IMG/VR virus record: IMGVR_UViG_3300028114_000083
Location: 1 to 26,256 of that record
Length of the DNA: 26,256 nucleotides
Source of the DNA: a virus
Direction: 5' to 3' (one strand)
Shown: positions 17,380 to 25,591 of the stretch, piece after piece
Position numbering within the stretch: the first letter of the stretch is position 1
How the letters are laid out: each line of letters begins with the position of its first letter
Notes under the pieces: generated by a model
The model's database searches: none
The model's input: only the letters and a program-made list of their open reading frames with translations
What the model was told of the DNA's origin: nothing
Program-made: the position numbers and the translations under genes

Positions 17380-18531
17380 TTAGTTTCGACCACTAATAAA
17401 TATTCCGTTAGTCAAGTCTTGAGGACCACCAACTTGAGTACTGAATGTCAAACTAACGGTCTTATTACTGCCGATATCAGAGCTGAACTCTTGACTATCT
17501 AGTTTAGCACCTTTGAGCTTGAATTGAGCAACTGTTACTGTTGAGTCTGTTGGACTTTTGATTGTAATTGTTGGTGTATATGTTGCTCCATCAGCAAGAA
17601 CAGTTTGAGCTAGTGCACCTGTTTGTAGGTCTGTCATTTGAGCATCGACTTTAAGAGTTACAGTAAGTGGGAAGTTGATTTCGCGACTAAATGCAAATCT
17701 ACTTCCTAATTTTTCAATTGGAGTACGTCCTAAATCAAAACTCATCGTATAATTCTGTACATTCATTGTAGTGGCATCTGCTCCACCAGCGTTCGTATTA
17801 CTTATGGATAAACTAATATCTCCTGGTCGAAGAGCACTGATCCCACTAATATCTGTTGCATTACTAGAATTTTGTAAAGCTGTTGGTAATTGATAAAAAT
17901 TACTTAATGCTAATCCATTTGTTGGATTAATTGCTGGGGTATAATTTCCACTTGTACCTTTTTGGAAATTCATGTTCAATCCTTCAACATTAACTGTGAC
18001 TGTTGGGAAATTGCCAACTGAACCTTCTGTTGAATAGGATGTTAAAAACGCATTACCAATACCAATAACGCCGTTGTTAGCTATACCAGTATCAGCAAAC
18101 TCGACAGCATCAGAACCTTCTGAAACAGTTCTGATAAAGTAATTTCTTTCATCTTGTACTTTGTTTAAAATTCCAGAGATAGCGGAAACCTCACTAGGAG
18201 ATCCTGGAGTAGCAATTGAAAATCCTAATCCACTTTCATTTGCAAGATTTGCTAGTAAATAACTAAAATCAAGCGAAACAGTTGGACTGCTCAAGATAAC
18301 ACGGTCAATTGCAGCTAGTTGGCCAAATTGATTTACGTCAGTACGATCAACTTTGAAACTGTAATTTACAGTTTGGACTCTTTGAAGTTGTTTGACTAAG
18401 TTTGTAGCGTCACTACCGCTATTAAGACTTCCACCGACTCCAGCTGTGAATGTTCCATAATGAAAACCTGATGCGGGTGAGGGCCCAGCGTAAAGGGCTT
18501 CTGATTGATAAATTATTCTATTTCTAGGCAT
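17380..18531 (-). CDS. Probable major tail tube protein
   Basis: This 383-residue, Ser/Thr/Asn/Gly-rich, mostly beta protein has a tube-like pattern: V-N-Y-S-F-K-V-D-R-T-D-V-N-Q-F-G near residue 54, then S-P-T-V-S-L-D-F-S-Y-L. Its size and location (after neck genes, before assembly and tape measure genes) fit the major tail protein. It sits alone between a GTGTAAT motif upstream and a strong terminator downstream. Its GC content is visibly higher and its codon choice richer than those of neighbours. Both are expected of a highly expressed structural gene. GGAG lies about 13 bases before the ATG. The C-terminal ~110 residues (T-P-T-I-T-I-K-S-P-T-D-S-T-V-T) may be an extra surface domain. A minor decoration role is possible but less likely. 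Confidence 0.78.
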   Translation of the reverse strand: MPRNRIIYQSEALYAGPSPASGFHYGTFTAGVGGSLNSGSDATNLVKQLQRVQTVNYSFKVDRTDVNQFGQLAAIDRVILSSPTVSLDFSYLLANLANESGLGFSIATPGSPSEVSAISGILNKVQDERNYFIRTVSEGSDAVEFADTGIANNGVIGIGNAFLTSYSTEGSVGNFPTVTVNVEGLNMNFQKGTSGNYTPAINPTNGLALSNFYQLPTALQNSSNATDISGISALRPGDISLSISNTNAGGADATTMNVQNYTMSFDLGRTPIEKLGSRFAFSREINFPLTVTLKVDAQMTDLQTGALAQTVLADGATYTPTITIKSPTDSTVTVAQFKLKGAKLDSQEFSSDIGSNKTVSLTFSTQVGGPQDLTNGIFISGRN

Positions 18532-18555
18532 ATTATTTGTTCTCCATTTGTAGTT

Positions 18556-18562
18556 ATTACAC
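18556..18562 (-). promoter_or_regulatory. GTGTAAT motif upstream of major tail tube gene (candidate late promoter)
   Basis: GTGTAAT on the - strand lies 24 nt before the ATG, in a 56-bp gap. A-rich sequence precedes it (AAAAAAATAAAAATC), as in an UP element. ATGGAGAACA, holding the Shine-Dalgarno, follows. A transcript starting 6-8 nt after the motif would have a short leader that keeps the ribosome site. Together with the terminator downstream it defines a one-gene unit. Confidence 0.65.
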
Positions 18563-18587
18563 CGATTTTTAGTAGATTTTTATTTTT

Positions 18588-19457
18588 TTATTGCCTTGGG
18601 TATCTATTTTTTATTATCTCAAAATCAACAAAAGCAGAATATACATTTCTATTTAAACTGTTTGTAGTATTTACTAATCTAGTATCAGTTTTAGATACAG
18701 TAACGTCATTAACATATACATAATCTGAATCTGCTATTTTATTTTTAGTATGCCCAGTATAATCAAAACATTTATTTGGAGTAGATATAGAGCCTAGAGA
18801 GTTAAATGGCATTTCATTAGGGTATATTAATGGTATTAATTGCCTAGAAGTATCTCTCATTATGCTTGTTACAGCGTCCAAATTATATACATTATCAGCT
18901 AATATTATAGCCCTAATATTACCTACTGTTTGGTCTAATCCACCAAAAGCCAAGGGTTTATTTCTGCCTCCTTGATATTTTAAATATATAACAGGATAAG
19001 TTTCAGCATTTATAGGCAGACCAGTTGGGTTTTGATATGTTCTAGGATTAATTTGATAAGAGGTTTCAAATAATACATTTTCTTCACTTTTGCTAGTTAA
19101 AAACATATTGAAATCTTTAACAGCATAATCTGCACTTAAAGAAGTGCTAGGGTTAGGTATACTTTGGCTAAAATATAATTGACCTTCTTGAGCGTTAATG
19201 CCACTTAATCCGCTTTGACCAACAGTTATAAAATTTCCATTTAAATATACGCCACTTATAATATCAGCCCCACTTATAGAACAGTCAATAACCATTTGTT
19301 TAAATGGCGCTCCATAAGTATAATATCCATGATACATATTGTTGACTTCGTAAAATGAGCTAGTATGATTTGTAAAAGCTTCGCCTTTAGTTAGTACTTT
19401 ATTATCCAACCAAAGCAACATATTCGTCATTAAAATATTGTCAAATTGCGGTATCAT
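18588..19457 (-). CDS. Neck/tail structural protein, possible tail terminator
   Basis: This 289-residue protein appears to be mainly beta (V-Y-L-N-G-N-F-I-T-V, D-Y-V-Y-V-N-D-V-T-V-S) and carries no signal peptide, coiled coil or catalytic motif. I do not recognise the family with certainty. It lies between the completion-like gene and the major tail tube gene, the slot occupied by the tail terminator in lambda-like phages. Its length is larger than a typical terminator, so a fusion with a decoration domain is possible. Its ATG overlaps the upstream stop (ATGA, 19454-19457) and is preceded by AAAGGA, so both coupling and a direct ribosome site are available. Confidence 0.7.
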   Translation of the reverse strand: MIPQFDNILMTNMLLWLDNKVLTKGEAFTNHTSSFYEVNNMYHGYYTYGAPFKQMVIDCSISGADIISGVYLNGNFITVGQSGLSGINAQEGQLYFSQSIPNPSTSLSADYAVKDFNMFLTSKSEENVLFETSYQINPRTYQNPTGLPINAETYPVIYLKYQGGRNKPLAFGGLDQTVGNIRAIILADNVYNLDAVTSIMRDTSRQLIPLIYPNEMPFNSLGSISTPNKCFDYTGHTKNKIADSDYVYVNDVTVSKTDTRLVNTTNSLNRNVYSAFVDFEIIKNRYPRQ

Positions 19458-20044
19458 TTTAATCCTTTCACAAAATTACGATAAAGTTCAGACATATATG
19501 ATATCGATCTGTAAGCAGTGCTTCTAATTTTATTTTTAGATTGAATGCCTCTACCAGATCTGCTATTTTTAAATAATACGCCGTAAACATAATAACCAAA
19601 TCCAGAAATTCCATCTTCCACTCCCTTTACCCAACTTCTTCCTTTTTCAAAAGGAAGAGGCGTTTCTGATCTTATCTCCTCTAAAGACGGAGTATATACA
19701 TCATATTTTAATTCAAAAGTTTTTTTATCAAATTTTGGCTTCTTGCCTAAAAATGTATTTTGTTTGATTAATTTTTTTAAATCTTCAACTGGTTTATCTG
19801 TTTCATCAAATCCAATAAAAGCAAAAAGATTCTCTTGTCCATTTAATGTGTTACTTATATTTTCTCCGTCTGGTCCAGAGCTTAATTCTTTTGAAATTGG
19901 ATGATTTTCTATTTCTTGAATATAAAAATTTAAACTTTCATCTAAAACGTCTTTAGCGTATTCGATAGATTTTTGTTTAAACGCTTCTTCAAAAGCTGGA
20001 GATATTTCGTCTCGAATCTTTTTTATATCTATCTTGCTAGCCAT
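19454..20044 (-). CDS. Putative tail completion / HK97 gp10-like neck protein
   Basis: This 196-residue protein starts with a long charged helix (about residues 1-45). It ends with a Gly/Ser/Arg-rich loop (G-Y-Y-V-Y-G-V-L-F-K-N-S-R-S-G-R-G-I-Q) followed by a helix. That pattern is common in HK97 gp10-like proteins that join the tail to the neck. It lies directly after the stopper-like gene, as such proteins usually do. GGAG about 11 bases before the ATG supports the start, and TAATG links it to the previous stop. The assignment relies on layout and the S-R-S-G-R-G loop. Confidence 0.65.
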   Translation of the reverse strand: MASKIDIKKIRDEISPAFEEAFKQKSIEYAKDVLDESLNFYIQEIENHPISKELSSGPDGENISNTLNGQENLFAFIGFDETDKPVEDLKKLIKQNTFLGKKPKFDKKTFELKYDVYTPSLEEIRSETPLPFEKGRSWVKGVEDGISGFGYYVYGVLFKNSRSGRGIQSKNKIRSTAYRSISYMSELYRNFVKGLK

Positions 20045-20484
20045 TATTTTGTTTGCTCCAATCCATATATATAATAAAAATTATTTAAATACTCTTGGAT
20101 AGAGTCTTCTGTTATAACATTCCAAGTTTTTCCATCAAATTCTAATTTAATTGTTTTACCATTAGCAATAAAATCTCTTGCATTTTTTTTAACTTTTAAA
20201 GTAACATCTCCTCGAGCAAATACTATTTTTAAATCGCTATCGACTGCATCTGTGTCTCTAGCATTATTATAATTAATTCTTCCATTAAAAATCCCAGTCA
20301 CGGGCATATATGTATAATTCACTGAATCTGAACTAGATCCATATCCATAAAGTGGAGTGCTTTGTAGTTCTTGGATTACTTTAATTGGCTCTTTATGGAC
20401 GATAAAACTTCTAGAAAAATAATCAAAAAATTCATCGTATGCGTTAGAAAACTCTGCTGCTGTATTTGAATTTATAAAGCTCAT
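20044..20484 (-). CDS. Putative head closure (stopper-like) protein
   Basis: This 146-residue protein has an N-terminal helix (Y-D-E-F-F-D-Y-F) and a run of beta strands (P-V-T-G-I-F-N-G-R-I-N-Y, D-L-K-I-V-F-A-R-G-D-V-T-L-K-V, I-K-L-E-F-D-G-K-T-W-N-V). A small beta barrel ending in T-W-N-V-I-T-E resembles stopper proteins of the SPP1 gp16 kind. Size and order (adaptor-like gene before it, completion-like gene after it) agree. No Shine-Dalgarno is seen; the ATG follows the previous stop by 2 bases (TAATCATG), so reinitiation is likely. Confidence 0.6.
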   Translation of the reverse strand: MSFINSNTAAEFSNAYDEFFDYFSRSFIVHKEPIKVIQELQSTPLYGYGSSSDSVNYTYMPVTGIFNGRINYNNARDTDAVDSDLKIVFARGDVTLKVKKNARDFIANGKTIKLEFDGKTWNVITEDSIQEYLNNFYYIYGLEQTK

Positions 20485-20486
20485 GA

Positions 20487-20996
20487 TTATGCATTATATA
20501 TACTTCTTATTTTATATAATGAATTTTTATAATCAACATCATAATAACCTTCAATAAAGTCATCTCCTGCGACTTGCAATGGTCCAGAATTATTGTTTTT
20601 GTATTGAGATGTTAAAGTTTTTAATTCAGAATATTCTTCTTTTCTTATAGCGATGTAATTTTTAAGGACTTCGTTTTTATTAACTTTTTGAACTGTACTA
20701 CCGTCATCTTTAATAGAAACAAAATCAGAAGATGCCGAACTAGCGGTGCTTTTTATTTTAAGGTCAAAGTAGTATATAGAATACATTTTTTTGAATATAT
20801 ATTTTTCAATATCAGATAAATTTGGAGATATTTCAAAAGTTGAGCTATCTACTGAAAAACTAGCGTTAATCATATTATTCAATCCACCAATATTTCTTCT
20901 GACCCATGCGGCTATAGCTGCTATGCTAAAATCATCTGGTTCGCCCATTTCTTCATAAATCTCTTGGGCAATAGAGGTTACGGTATTTATAATCAT
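20487..20996 (-). CDS. Putative head-tail adaptor protein
   Basis: This 169-residue protein is helical at the N-terminus (I-A-A-I-A-A-W-V-R-R-N-I-G-G-L-N near residue 25) and in the middle (E-K-Y-I-F-K-K-M-Y-S-I-Y-Y). Its length and composition fit connector adaptors of the HK97 gp6 or SPP1 gp15 type, which sit under the portal. It is the first of four consecutive neck-type genes. A GTGTAAT motif lies only 7 nt before the ATG and no Shine-Dalgarno is visible, so the transcript may be leaderless. Fold-level assignment is inferred, with no catalytic residues to check. Confidence 0.62.
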   Translation of the reverse strand: MIINTVTSIAQEIYEEMGEPDDFSIAAIAAWVRRNIGGLNNMINASFSVDSSTFEISPNLSDIEKYIFKKMYSIYYFDLKIKSTASSASSDFVSIKDDGSTVQKVNKNEVLKNYIAIRKEEYSELKTLTSQYKNNNSGPLQVAGDDFIEGYYDVDYKNSLYKIRSIYNA

Positions 20997-21003
20997 ATCA
21001 TAA

Positions 21004-21010
21004 ATTACAC
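21004..21010 (-). promoter_or_regulatory. GTGTAAT motif 7 nt before adaptor-like gene (candidate leaderless promoter)
   Basis: GTGTAAT on the - strand is followed by TTATGAT and then the ATG at 20996. Upstream is TAAATAATTTAAA. There is no Shine-Dalgarno between motif and start. If transcription starts 6-8 nt after the motif, the mRNA begins at or next to the start codon. Confidence 0.55.
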
Positions 21011-21047
21011 TTTAAATTATTTAAATTTTAAAGTAAGATTATCAAGT

Positions 21048-21287
21048 TTAATACAATTTGCTTTTGATATATTCAACACAATCTATAAATTTATCTATTT
21101 GTAATTCTGATATACCATTTTCTTCTATTCTATTGACTAATGTTGCGTTACCAATCGGTCTAAGGTAAAAGCTTAAATGATATGCATTTTCAGCATATGC
21201 TATATTAATATCTTGTTTAACATAAGAAGCTGAACCATTTTCAGAGAATCCTAAAGAAAGTAAATGATTTTTGATATGATCGAACAT
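21048..21287 (-). CDS. Small unrecognised protein preceding the neck genes
   Basis: This 79-residue protein reads M-F-D-H-I-K-N-H-L-L-S-L-G-F at the start, with alternating strands (I-N-I-A-Y-A-E-N-A-Y-H-L-S-F-Y-L-R) in the middle and a C-terminal helix (Q-I-D-K-F-I-D-C-V-E-Y-I-K-S-K-L). This alpha-beta-alpha order is plausible for a small folded protein, but no family is recognised. It is flanked by GTGTAAT motifs on both sides, so it may be its own transcription unit. The ATG is only 7 nt after the upstream motif and has no clear Shine-Dalgarno apart from a short AAGG. Confidence 0.65.
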   Translation of the reverse strand: MFDHIKNHLLSLGFSENGSASYVKQDINIAYAENAYHLSFYLRPIGNATLVNRIEENGISELQIDKFIDCVEYIKSKLY

Positions 21288-21294
21288 ACCTTAT

Positions 21295-21301
21295 ATTACA
21301 C
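21295..21301 (-). promoter_or_regulatory. GTGTAAT motif 7 nt before the 79-residue gene (candidate leaderless promoter)
   Basis: The motif starts one base after the stop codon of the 1272-residue gene (TAAAGTGTAAT) and is followed by ATAAGGT and the ATG. The whole gap is 15 bp and is almost filled by the motif and a 7-base spacer. That makes a chance match less likely. Confidence 0.55.
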
Positions 21302-21302
21302 T

Positions 21303-24300
21303 TTATATACTAAATAATTTAAAATCATTTTTTAATTTTCCATCTAAACCCATCTTGCCTATAGAAACTCTTTCCTCTGGGTACATATCAAGAAATTCAC
21401 CATAGAAGAATATATCATTTCCAGAATAATTAACTCCGTTAACATATTGTCTTAACCATTGGGTTTCGAAACCTTGTCCTCTACCATAAAAATTAATAGT
21501 ATCCATATTAAGAGTAAAATCTTTTTGACATATTGGATCACCATTTGTTTTGTTAGTTATGGTTAAAAAAGCGTTTCTATTCATTAATCTATTCATATTT
21601 TCCCATCCTGGCGATTTGGTCTCTCTACTTACAACATATAATTTATTTTCATGAACCATAAATTCTTCGCCAGCACTTCCTTGACTAAAGGGTCCTCCAA
21701 TATTATCTGCATGCCCCCAAACTGAATCGGTTATACCACCAAAAGTTTTTAATAAAGCTCCTCCTGTAGCATCAACAAAATGAACTCCTCTATTGCCAGA
21801 GTTTTGATATAATTCCCAATGCTGTCCACAAAATCCTACCCCTGTGCCTGGAATAACTTTTACATCCTCTACGTAGTCATATGCATGAGCTGAATAATTA
21901 GAAACAACATAAGAACTTGGATTAGAATAATGCATTGTACTTGTATCAAAGGCTGGTATAGGAGTAAAATTAGTATAGATTGTTCCATTACTGGAATTTA
22001 CTGCGCATAATTTTCTTTTTGTAGTGACTCCTACTGTTGTAAAATTTCCACCAGCATATAAATAATCTCCGCTTATGTCTATTCCTCTAACGGTACTATT
22101 AAAATTCGGATTAAAATTAGCATCTAACGCTCCGTCTGATAATCTGACTTTCGCACATCTATTTCTTGTCAATCCGCCAACAAGACTGAAATCACCACCA
22201 ATATACATATGATCGCCACTTATTTTTATAAAAAGAACTGAATTATTTCCAATATTAGGATTAAAATTTGAATCCAAAGAATTAGTTTCTATATTGTACG
22301 CGGCTAATCTATTTCTTGTTATTCCGCCAACAGTTGTAAAAGAGCCTCCCATATACAACATGTTTCCACTTGTAGCTAATGCTAAACAACCCCCATTTAA
22401 ATTTGGATCAAAAGATGTTAAAAATGTATGAGGATTAGTTTTAATATCCCAAGCTGCTATACGATTTCTTGTTGCTGTAGTTGTAGAAGGTGGAACATTA
22501 CTTCTAACATTAGTAAAAAAGCCTCCTATATATAAAATTCCACTATTTTGATGAATATGCATAGATTGAACTGTGCTACTTGGATTTGGAGCAAAACCAG
22601 TATATAGTCTTCCGTTATTCAACTCGTAAGCTGCGCATTGTCTATCTAAACCAAAAGTATCTATTTGATTCCAAGTAGCTCCACCAACATAAAGCTTACC
22701 GCTGTATATATCCATACAAAGTAAATCGCTCATCATACTTGATCTTGGATATCTTTGCATCTCTGTTGTATTAAAATCAAAAACTGTTAAAGTATGAGCT
22801 TTGCCAGTGCCTAAATCTGCAAAAGTTCCAGCTACTAAAATTCCAGAAGGATGAACTTTTACTTTATTAGCATGTCTACTAAAAGCAGGAGTCCAATTTG
22901 TAATTCCTGAAGTATTTAAATCTATTGCTGCGCCTCTTGGTCTAGGTAAACCATTCACAGTATGAAATCGTCCAACAGCATACAAAATATTATTATCATA
23001 ATCAATATCTAATCCATAAACATGATCATCAAAATTAATATTTAAATCCGTAATTTGTTTTCTATGTATATCATAACAAAACAACCCACTTCTACTTAGA
23101 CCACTTACTTGACTGAAGTTTCCTCCAACATACAGAAGATTATCTTTTCTTTTCATAGAGCTAACAGCAACTGCATTTATATAAGGTGCTCTGCTTAAAA
23201 AATCTGTGCTAATTGGATCAGGAAATCTTTGCATATTCCAATTCAATCCATCTACGACTACATTTGTACCAGTATGAATACCAACGAATGCTTTGGTTGT
23301 AGAATTTGTTTTGTTGAAATTGCCACCTATATATAATATATCACCACTTTTTTCTAAACAATTAACATTTCTATCAACATCACTACCTAGAGCTGCATTA
23401 AACGATAAAGTGCTTTTGCCACTAATTAAATCTACTGCACCCACAGACGCACGACTGACTCCATTTATAAAATCAAATCTTCCGCCAATAAACATAGCGT
23501 TTGATCCTGTGTCTAAAAGCATTGCGCCTACAGTTCCTATATAAGAATTATAATCATGAATGTCTGGGCTCCAATCTGTTATTGAGTTAGTATTTAAGTC
23601 TATACAGGCAGCAAGAGTTCTTTCTTTAAATTGTTTATTGTTAAGACTTGAAACATGTTGATTATTAGGATAATATAGTATATTGTCTATGACTCTTTTA
23701 ATACGATTATTAGGTGAAACATTAGGTCCACCTCCATTACCATAAAAATCAAAACATCCATAAACATGCTTGCCACTTATTGTATCTATTACGATTGGTG
23801 AACCAAACCTTGTTCTTCCACTCAGCTGAGGATCACTAGAGAGATTTGCGCTAGTATTAAGGCTGTTATTATGAATTGGTGGACCAGAAAAAATTAATAA
23901 AAACTTACCATCTCCAAATTCTCTGCATCCATTAGTACCATAATCAGCTGTATTATATTTTCCACCTCCTATTGGAGCAAATTCGCTAATAAGATCTCCA
24001 TTCTCATAATCAAATTTAGCTAAATGTCGATATCTACTTCCTGAGCCTCTAGGATTTAAATTCCCCTGACTTGCGGATATATAAATTCCACTTTTTCCAA
24101 GTTCCATGTTTGCTTGATTTGTATTTTCTAAATTAGGATCCCAAGGTAAAAGATTAAAATTAAAATCACAAGCTGCTGCTCGATTTCTAGTTACGCCATT
24201 AACACTTGTGAAATTTCCAATAAAATATATTCGTTGTCTTTCATAATCTGGAACCGCCATGATCACGTTACTGTTGCAACTTTTTAAACCAGTTAATGCT

Positions 24301-25121
24301 ATTCCACTTATCACATCATGAGCAGTGATGCCACCTAAAACTCTGCCTCCATCTGTTGTGCTGAAGTTAGCGCCATAAAATACTATTCCTGTACCACCAC
24401 TAGGATATATTGATCCTGTTATAAAAAATGAACCATTTGAACTCAGATTATTAGATACCGTTCTGACGTGATTAAATTGAGTAATACTTGTATCTCTTTG
24501 ATCAAGAAAATATCCCATAGAATTTCTAGAGGGATCGTTTGTTAAAACCATTTTATTAACTTGTCTGAATCCAGGATTATTAATACTATTAGGAGGAGTA
24601 AAAGTGGATACATTATTTCCACCTCCTATCATAAATCCTGTTCTTTGATTAAGCATTAAAAATTGATGAACACTTTTTCCCCCGCCCATGGCCATAGCCC
24701 AACCAGTATTCAGACCACTACTAGTTATATTTACCATATGGCCATACCTAATTCTATTTGTTGTACTTCCGTCAGGAGTACCAACCTTGGGATTAGAAAC
24801 AAAAAATTGATTATTAGATCTATATTGACTTAAGGCAAGAACATAAGAGCCATCATCTAACTTCGTAATATCACTAATTCCAACTCCGTTATTATGAGCA
24901 AAATTATCAGTTTTAAAGTCGACAGGATTTGAAACAAATTCAATGCCACTACCAGAATAATTTAAAGCAATCATTGGACTAGGTAAATGAGCTCCAACTC
25001 CGCCAAATTGTCCTGCAACATAAAGAAGGTTATCTTTAATAACTGAATCATGTATAGGGCCGTTAAAAGCTCCTAAATTATTTATTTGATTTGTATCATC
25101 TGCAAAAAAAGAATTAAACAT
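21303..25121 (-). CDS. Giant delta-60 / DUF5122 beta-propeller repeat virion protein
   Basis: This 1272-residue protein is built largely of repeats of the form L-Y-I/V-G-G-N/D-F-x-x-V-x-G-x-T-R-N-R-x-A-A, followed by a strand and an N-F-N-P turn. This is the delta-60 / DUF5122 beta-propeller repeat. I count about twelve copies by eye, the most regular between about residues 850 and 1050; earlier copies are more diverged. The last ~200 residues do not follow the pattern. There is no signal peptide or membrane segment. Such propellers are usually secreted or surface adhesins in bacteria; here the structural neighbours suggest a fibre or capsid/neck decoration that binds a surface. It begins 5 bp after the previous stop with no Shine-Dalgarno (TAATATTTATG), so it should be translated by reinitiation. 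Confidence 0.8.
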   Translation of the reverse strand: MFNSFFADDTNQINNLGAFNGPIHDSVIKDNLLYVAGQFGGVGAHLPSPMIALNYSGSGIEFVSNPVDFKTDNFAHNNGVGISDITKLDDGSYVLALSQYRSNNQFFVSNPKVGTPDGSTTNRIRYGHMVNITSSGLNTGWAMAMGGGKSVHQFLMLNQRTGFMIGGGNNVSTFTPPNSINNPGFRQVNKMVLTNDPSRNSMGYFLDQRDTSITQFNHVRTVSNNLSSNGSFFITGSIYPSGGTGIVFYGANFSTTDGGRVLGGITAHDVISGIALTGLKSCNSNVIMAVPDYERQRIYFIGNFTSVNGVTRNRAAACDFNFNLLPWDPNLENTNQANMELGKSGIYISASQGNLNPRGSGSRYRHLAKFDYENGDLISEFAPIGGGKYNTADYGTNGCREFGDGKFLLIFSGPPIHNNSLNTSANLSSDPQLSGRTRFGSPIVIDTISGKHVYGCFDFYGNGGGPNVSPNNRIKRVIDNILYYPNNQHVSSLNNKQFKERTLAACIDLNTNSITDWSPDIHDYNSYIGTVGAMLLDTGSNAMFIGGRFDFINGVSRASVGAVDLISGKSTLSFNAALGSDVDRNVNCLEKSGDILYIGGNFNKTNSTTKAFVGIHTGTNVVVDGLNWNMQRFPDPISTDFLSRAPYINAVAVSSMKRKDNLLYVGGNFSQVSGLSRSGLFCYDIHRKQITDLNINFDDHVYGLDIDYDNNILYAVGRFHTVNGLPRPRGAAIDLNTSGITNWTPAFSRHANKVKVHPSGILVAGTFADLGTGKAHTLTVFDFNTTEMQRYPRSSMMSDLLCMDIYSGKLYVGGATWNQIDTFGLDRQCAAYELNNGRLYTGFAPNPSSTVQSMHIHQNSGILYIGGFFTNVRSNVPPSTTTATRNRIAAWDIKTNPHTFLTSFDPNLNGGCLALATSGNMLYMGGSFTTVGGITRNRLAAYNIETNSLDSNFNPNIGNNSVLFIKISGDHMYIGGDFSLVGGLTRNRCAKVRLSDGALDANFNPNFNSTVRGIDISGDYLYAGGNFTTVGVTTKRKLCAVNSSNGTIYTNFTPIPAFDTSTMHYSNPSSYVVSNYSAHAYDYVEDVKVIPGTGVGFCGQHWELYQNSGNRGVHFVDATGGALLKTFGGITDSVWGHADNIGGPFSQGSAGEEFMVHENKLYVVSRETKSPGWENMNRLMNRNAFLTITNKTNGDPICQKDFTLNMDTINFYGRGQGFETQWLRQYVNGVNYSGNDIFFYGEFLDMYPEERVSIGKMGLDGKLKNDFKLFSI
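21950..24240 (-). repeat. Tandem beta-propeller repeat units inside the 1272-residue gene
   Basis: Imperfect units of about 130-200 bp recur, each encoding a G-G-x-F strand, a T-R-N-R turn and an N-F-N-P-like turn. The DNA of neighbouring units is still similar: TTTCTTGT.A.TCCGCCAACA appears at about 22160 and 22310 on the + strand. That points to relatively recent duplication within the gene. Units towards 24200 and 23500 are more degenerate. Confidence 0.75.
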
Positions 25122-25126
25122 AAATA

Positions 25127-25567
25127 TTAATTAGCAAAATCTTTAATATAAGTTGTGTAAAATTTATTATCTAGTCTTAGAATATTAAATATATCAACTC
25201 TTCCAGAAACTTGAGTTAAAGTAGGAGATGCGCTTGCAGGAAATCTATAATTAGATCCAAATATCATATAATTATTTCCATAATTACTTTGAACTACTTT
25301 TACTAAAATACTATCTCCTTCTGGCAAATTTAAAGGATCATTTAAATTATTATATACTGTAGCAAAACCAGTTAATTGATAAACAAAATTTCTTCCAGAA
25401 GCATAATCTGGAGTGAACGTATTTCCAGTAAAATATACTATATTTTTTTGAAAATAAACTTCTTTTCCGCTAATTAATAAAGCTCCATTCATGGAGTCTC
25501 CAGTGGTATTGATATATCTAATATCTGCGTCTGTTTGATTAATGAAAATTGGATTGTTTAATATCAT
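25127..25567 (-). CDS. Fibre-like virion protein
   Basis: This 146-residue protein starts with I-N-Q-T-D-A-D-I-R-Y-I-N-T-T-G-D-S-M-N-G-A-L, a pattern recurring in the repeats of phage tail fibres. The rest is predicted to be beta-sandwich (L-P-E-G-D-S-I-L-V-K-V-V near the middle). It may be a short fibre or spike, or the attachment part of a fibre completed by a neighbour. It is followed 5 bp later by the beta-propeller gene, so both may form one adhesin complex. No Shine-Dalgarno is visible. A GTGTAAT motif lies 8 nt before the ATG. Confidence 0.7.
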   Translation of the reverse strand: MILNNPIFINQTDADIRYINTTGDSMNGALLISGKEVYFQKNIVYFTGNTFTPDYASGRNFVYQLTGFATVYNNLNDPLNLPEGDSILVKVVQSNYGNNYMIFGSNYRFPASASPTLTQVSGRVDIFNILRLDNKFYTTYIKDFAN

Positions 25568-25575
25568 ATAATATT

Positions 25576-25582
25576 ATTACAC
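25576..25582 (-). promoter_or_regulatory. GTGTAAT motif 8 nt before the fibre-like gene (candidate leaderless promoter)
   Basis: GTGTAAT on the - strand is followed by AATATTAT and the ATG. It lies in the 24-bp gap after the lectin-like gene. There is no ribosome site in between. Transcription starting 6-9 nt after the motif would give an mRNA that begins at the start codon. This unit would carry the fibre-like and beta-propeller genes. Confidence 0.55.
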
Positions 25583-25591
25583 ATCTTATTT

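Noticed and set aside
23293-23544. + strand ORF inside the beta-propeller gene
   Set aside because: It is antisense to regular propeller repeats, and its repeated Pro/Leu pattern mirrors them.
25155-25160. GTGTAA on the + strand inside the fibre-like gene
   Set aside because: It lacks the final T of the motif, lies on the opposite strand and inside coding sequence, and has no + strand gene following it.
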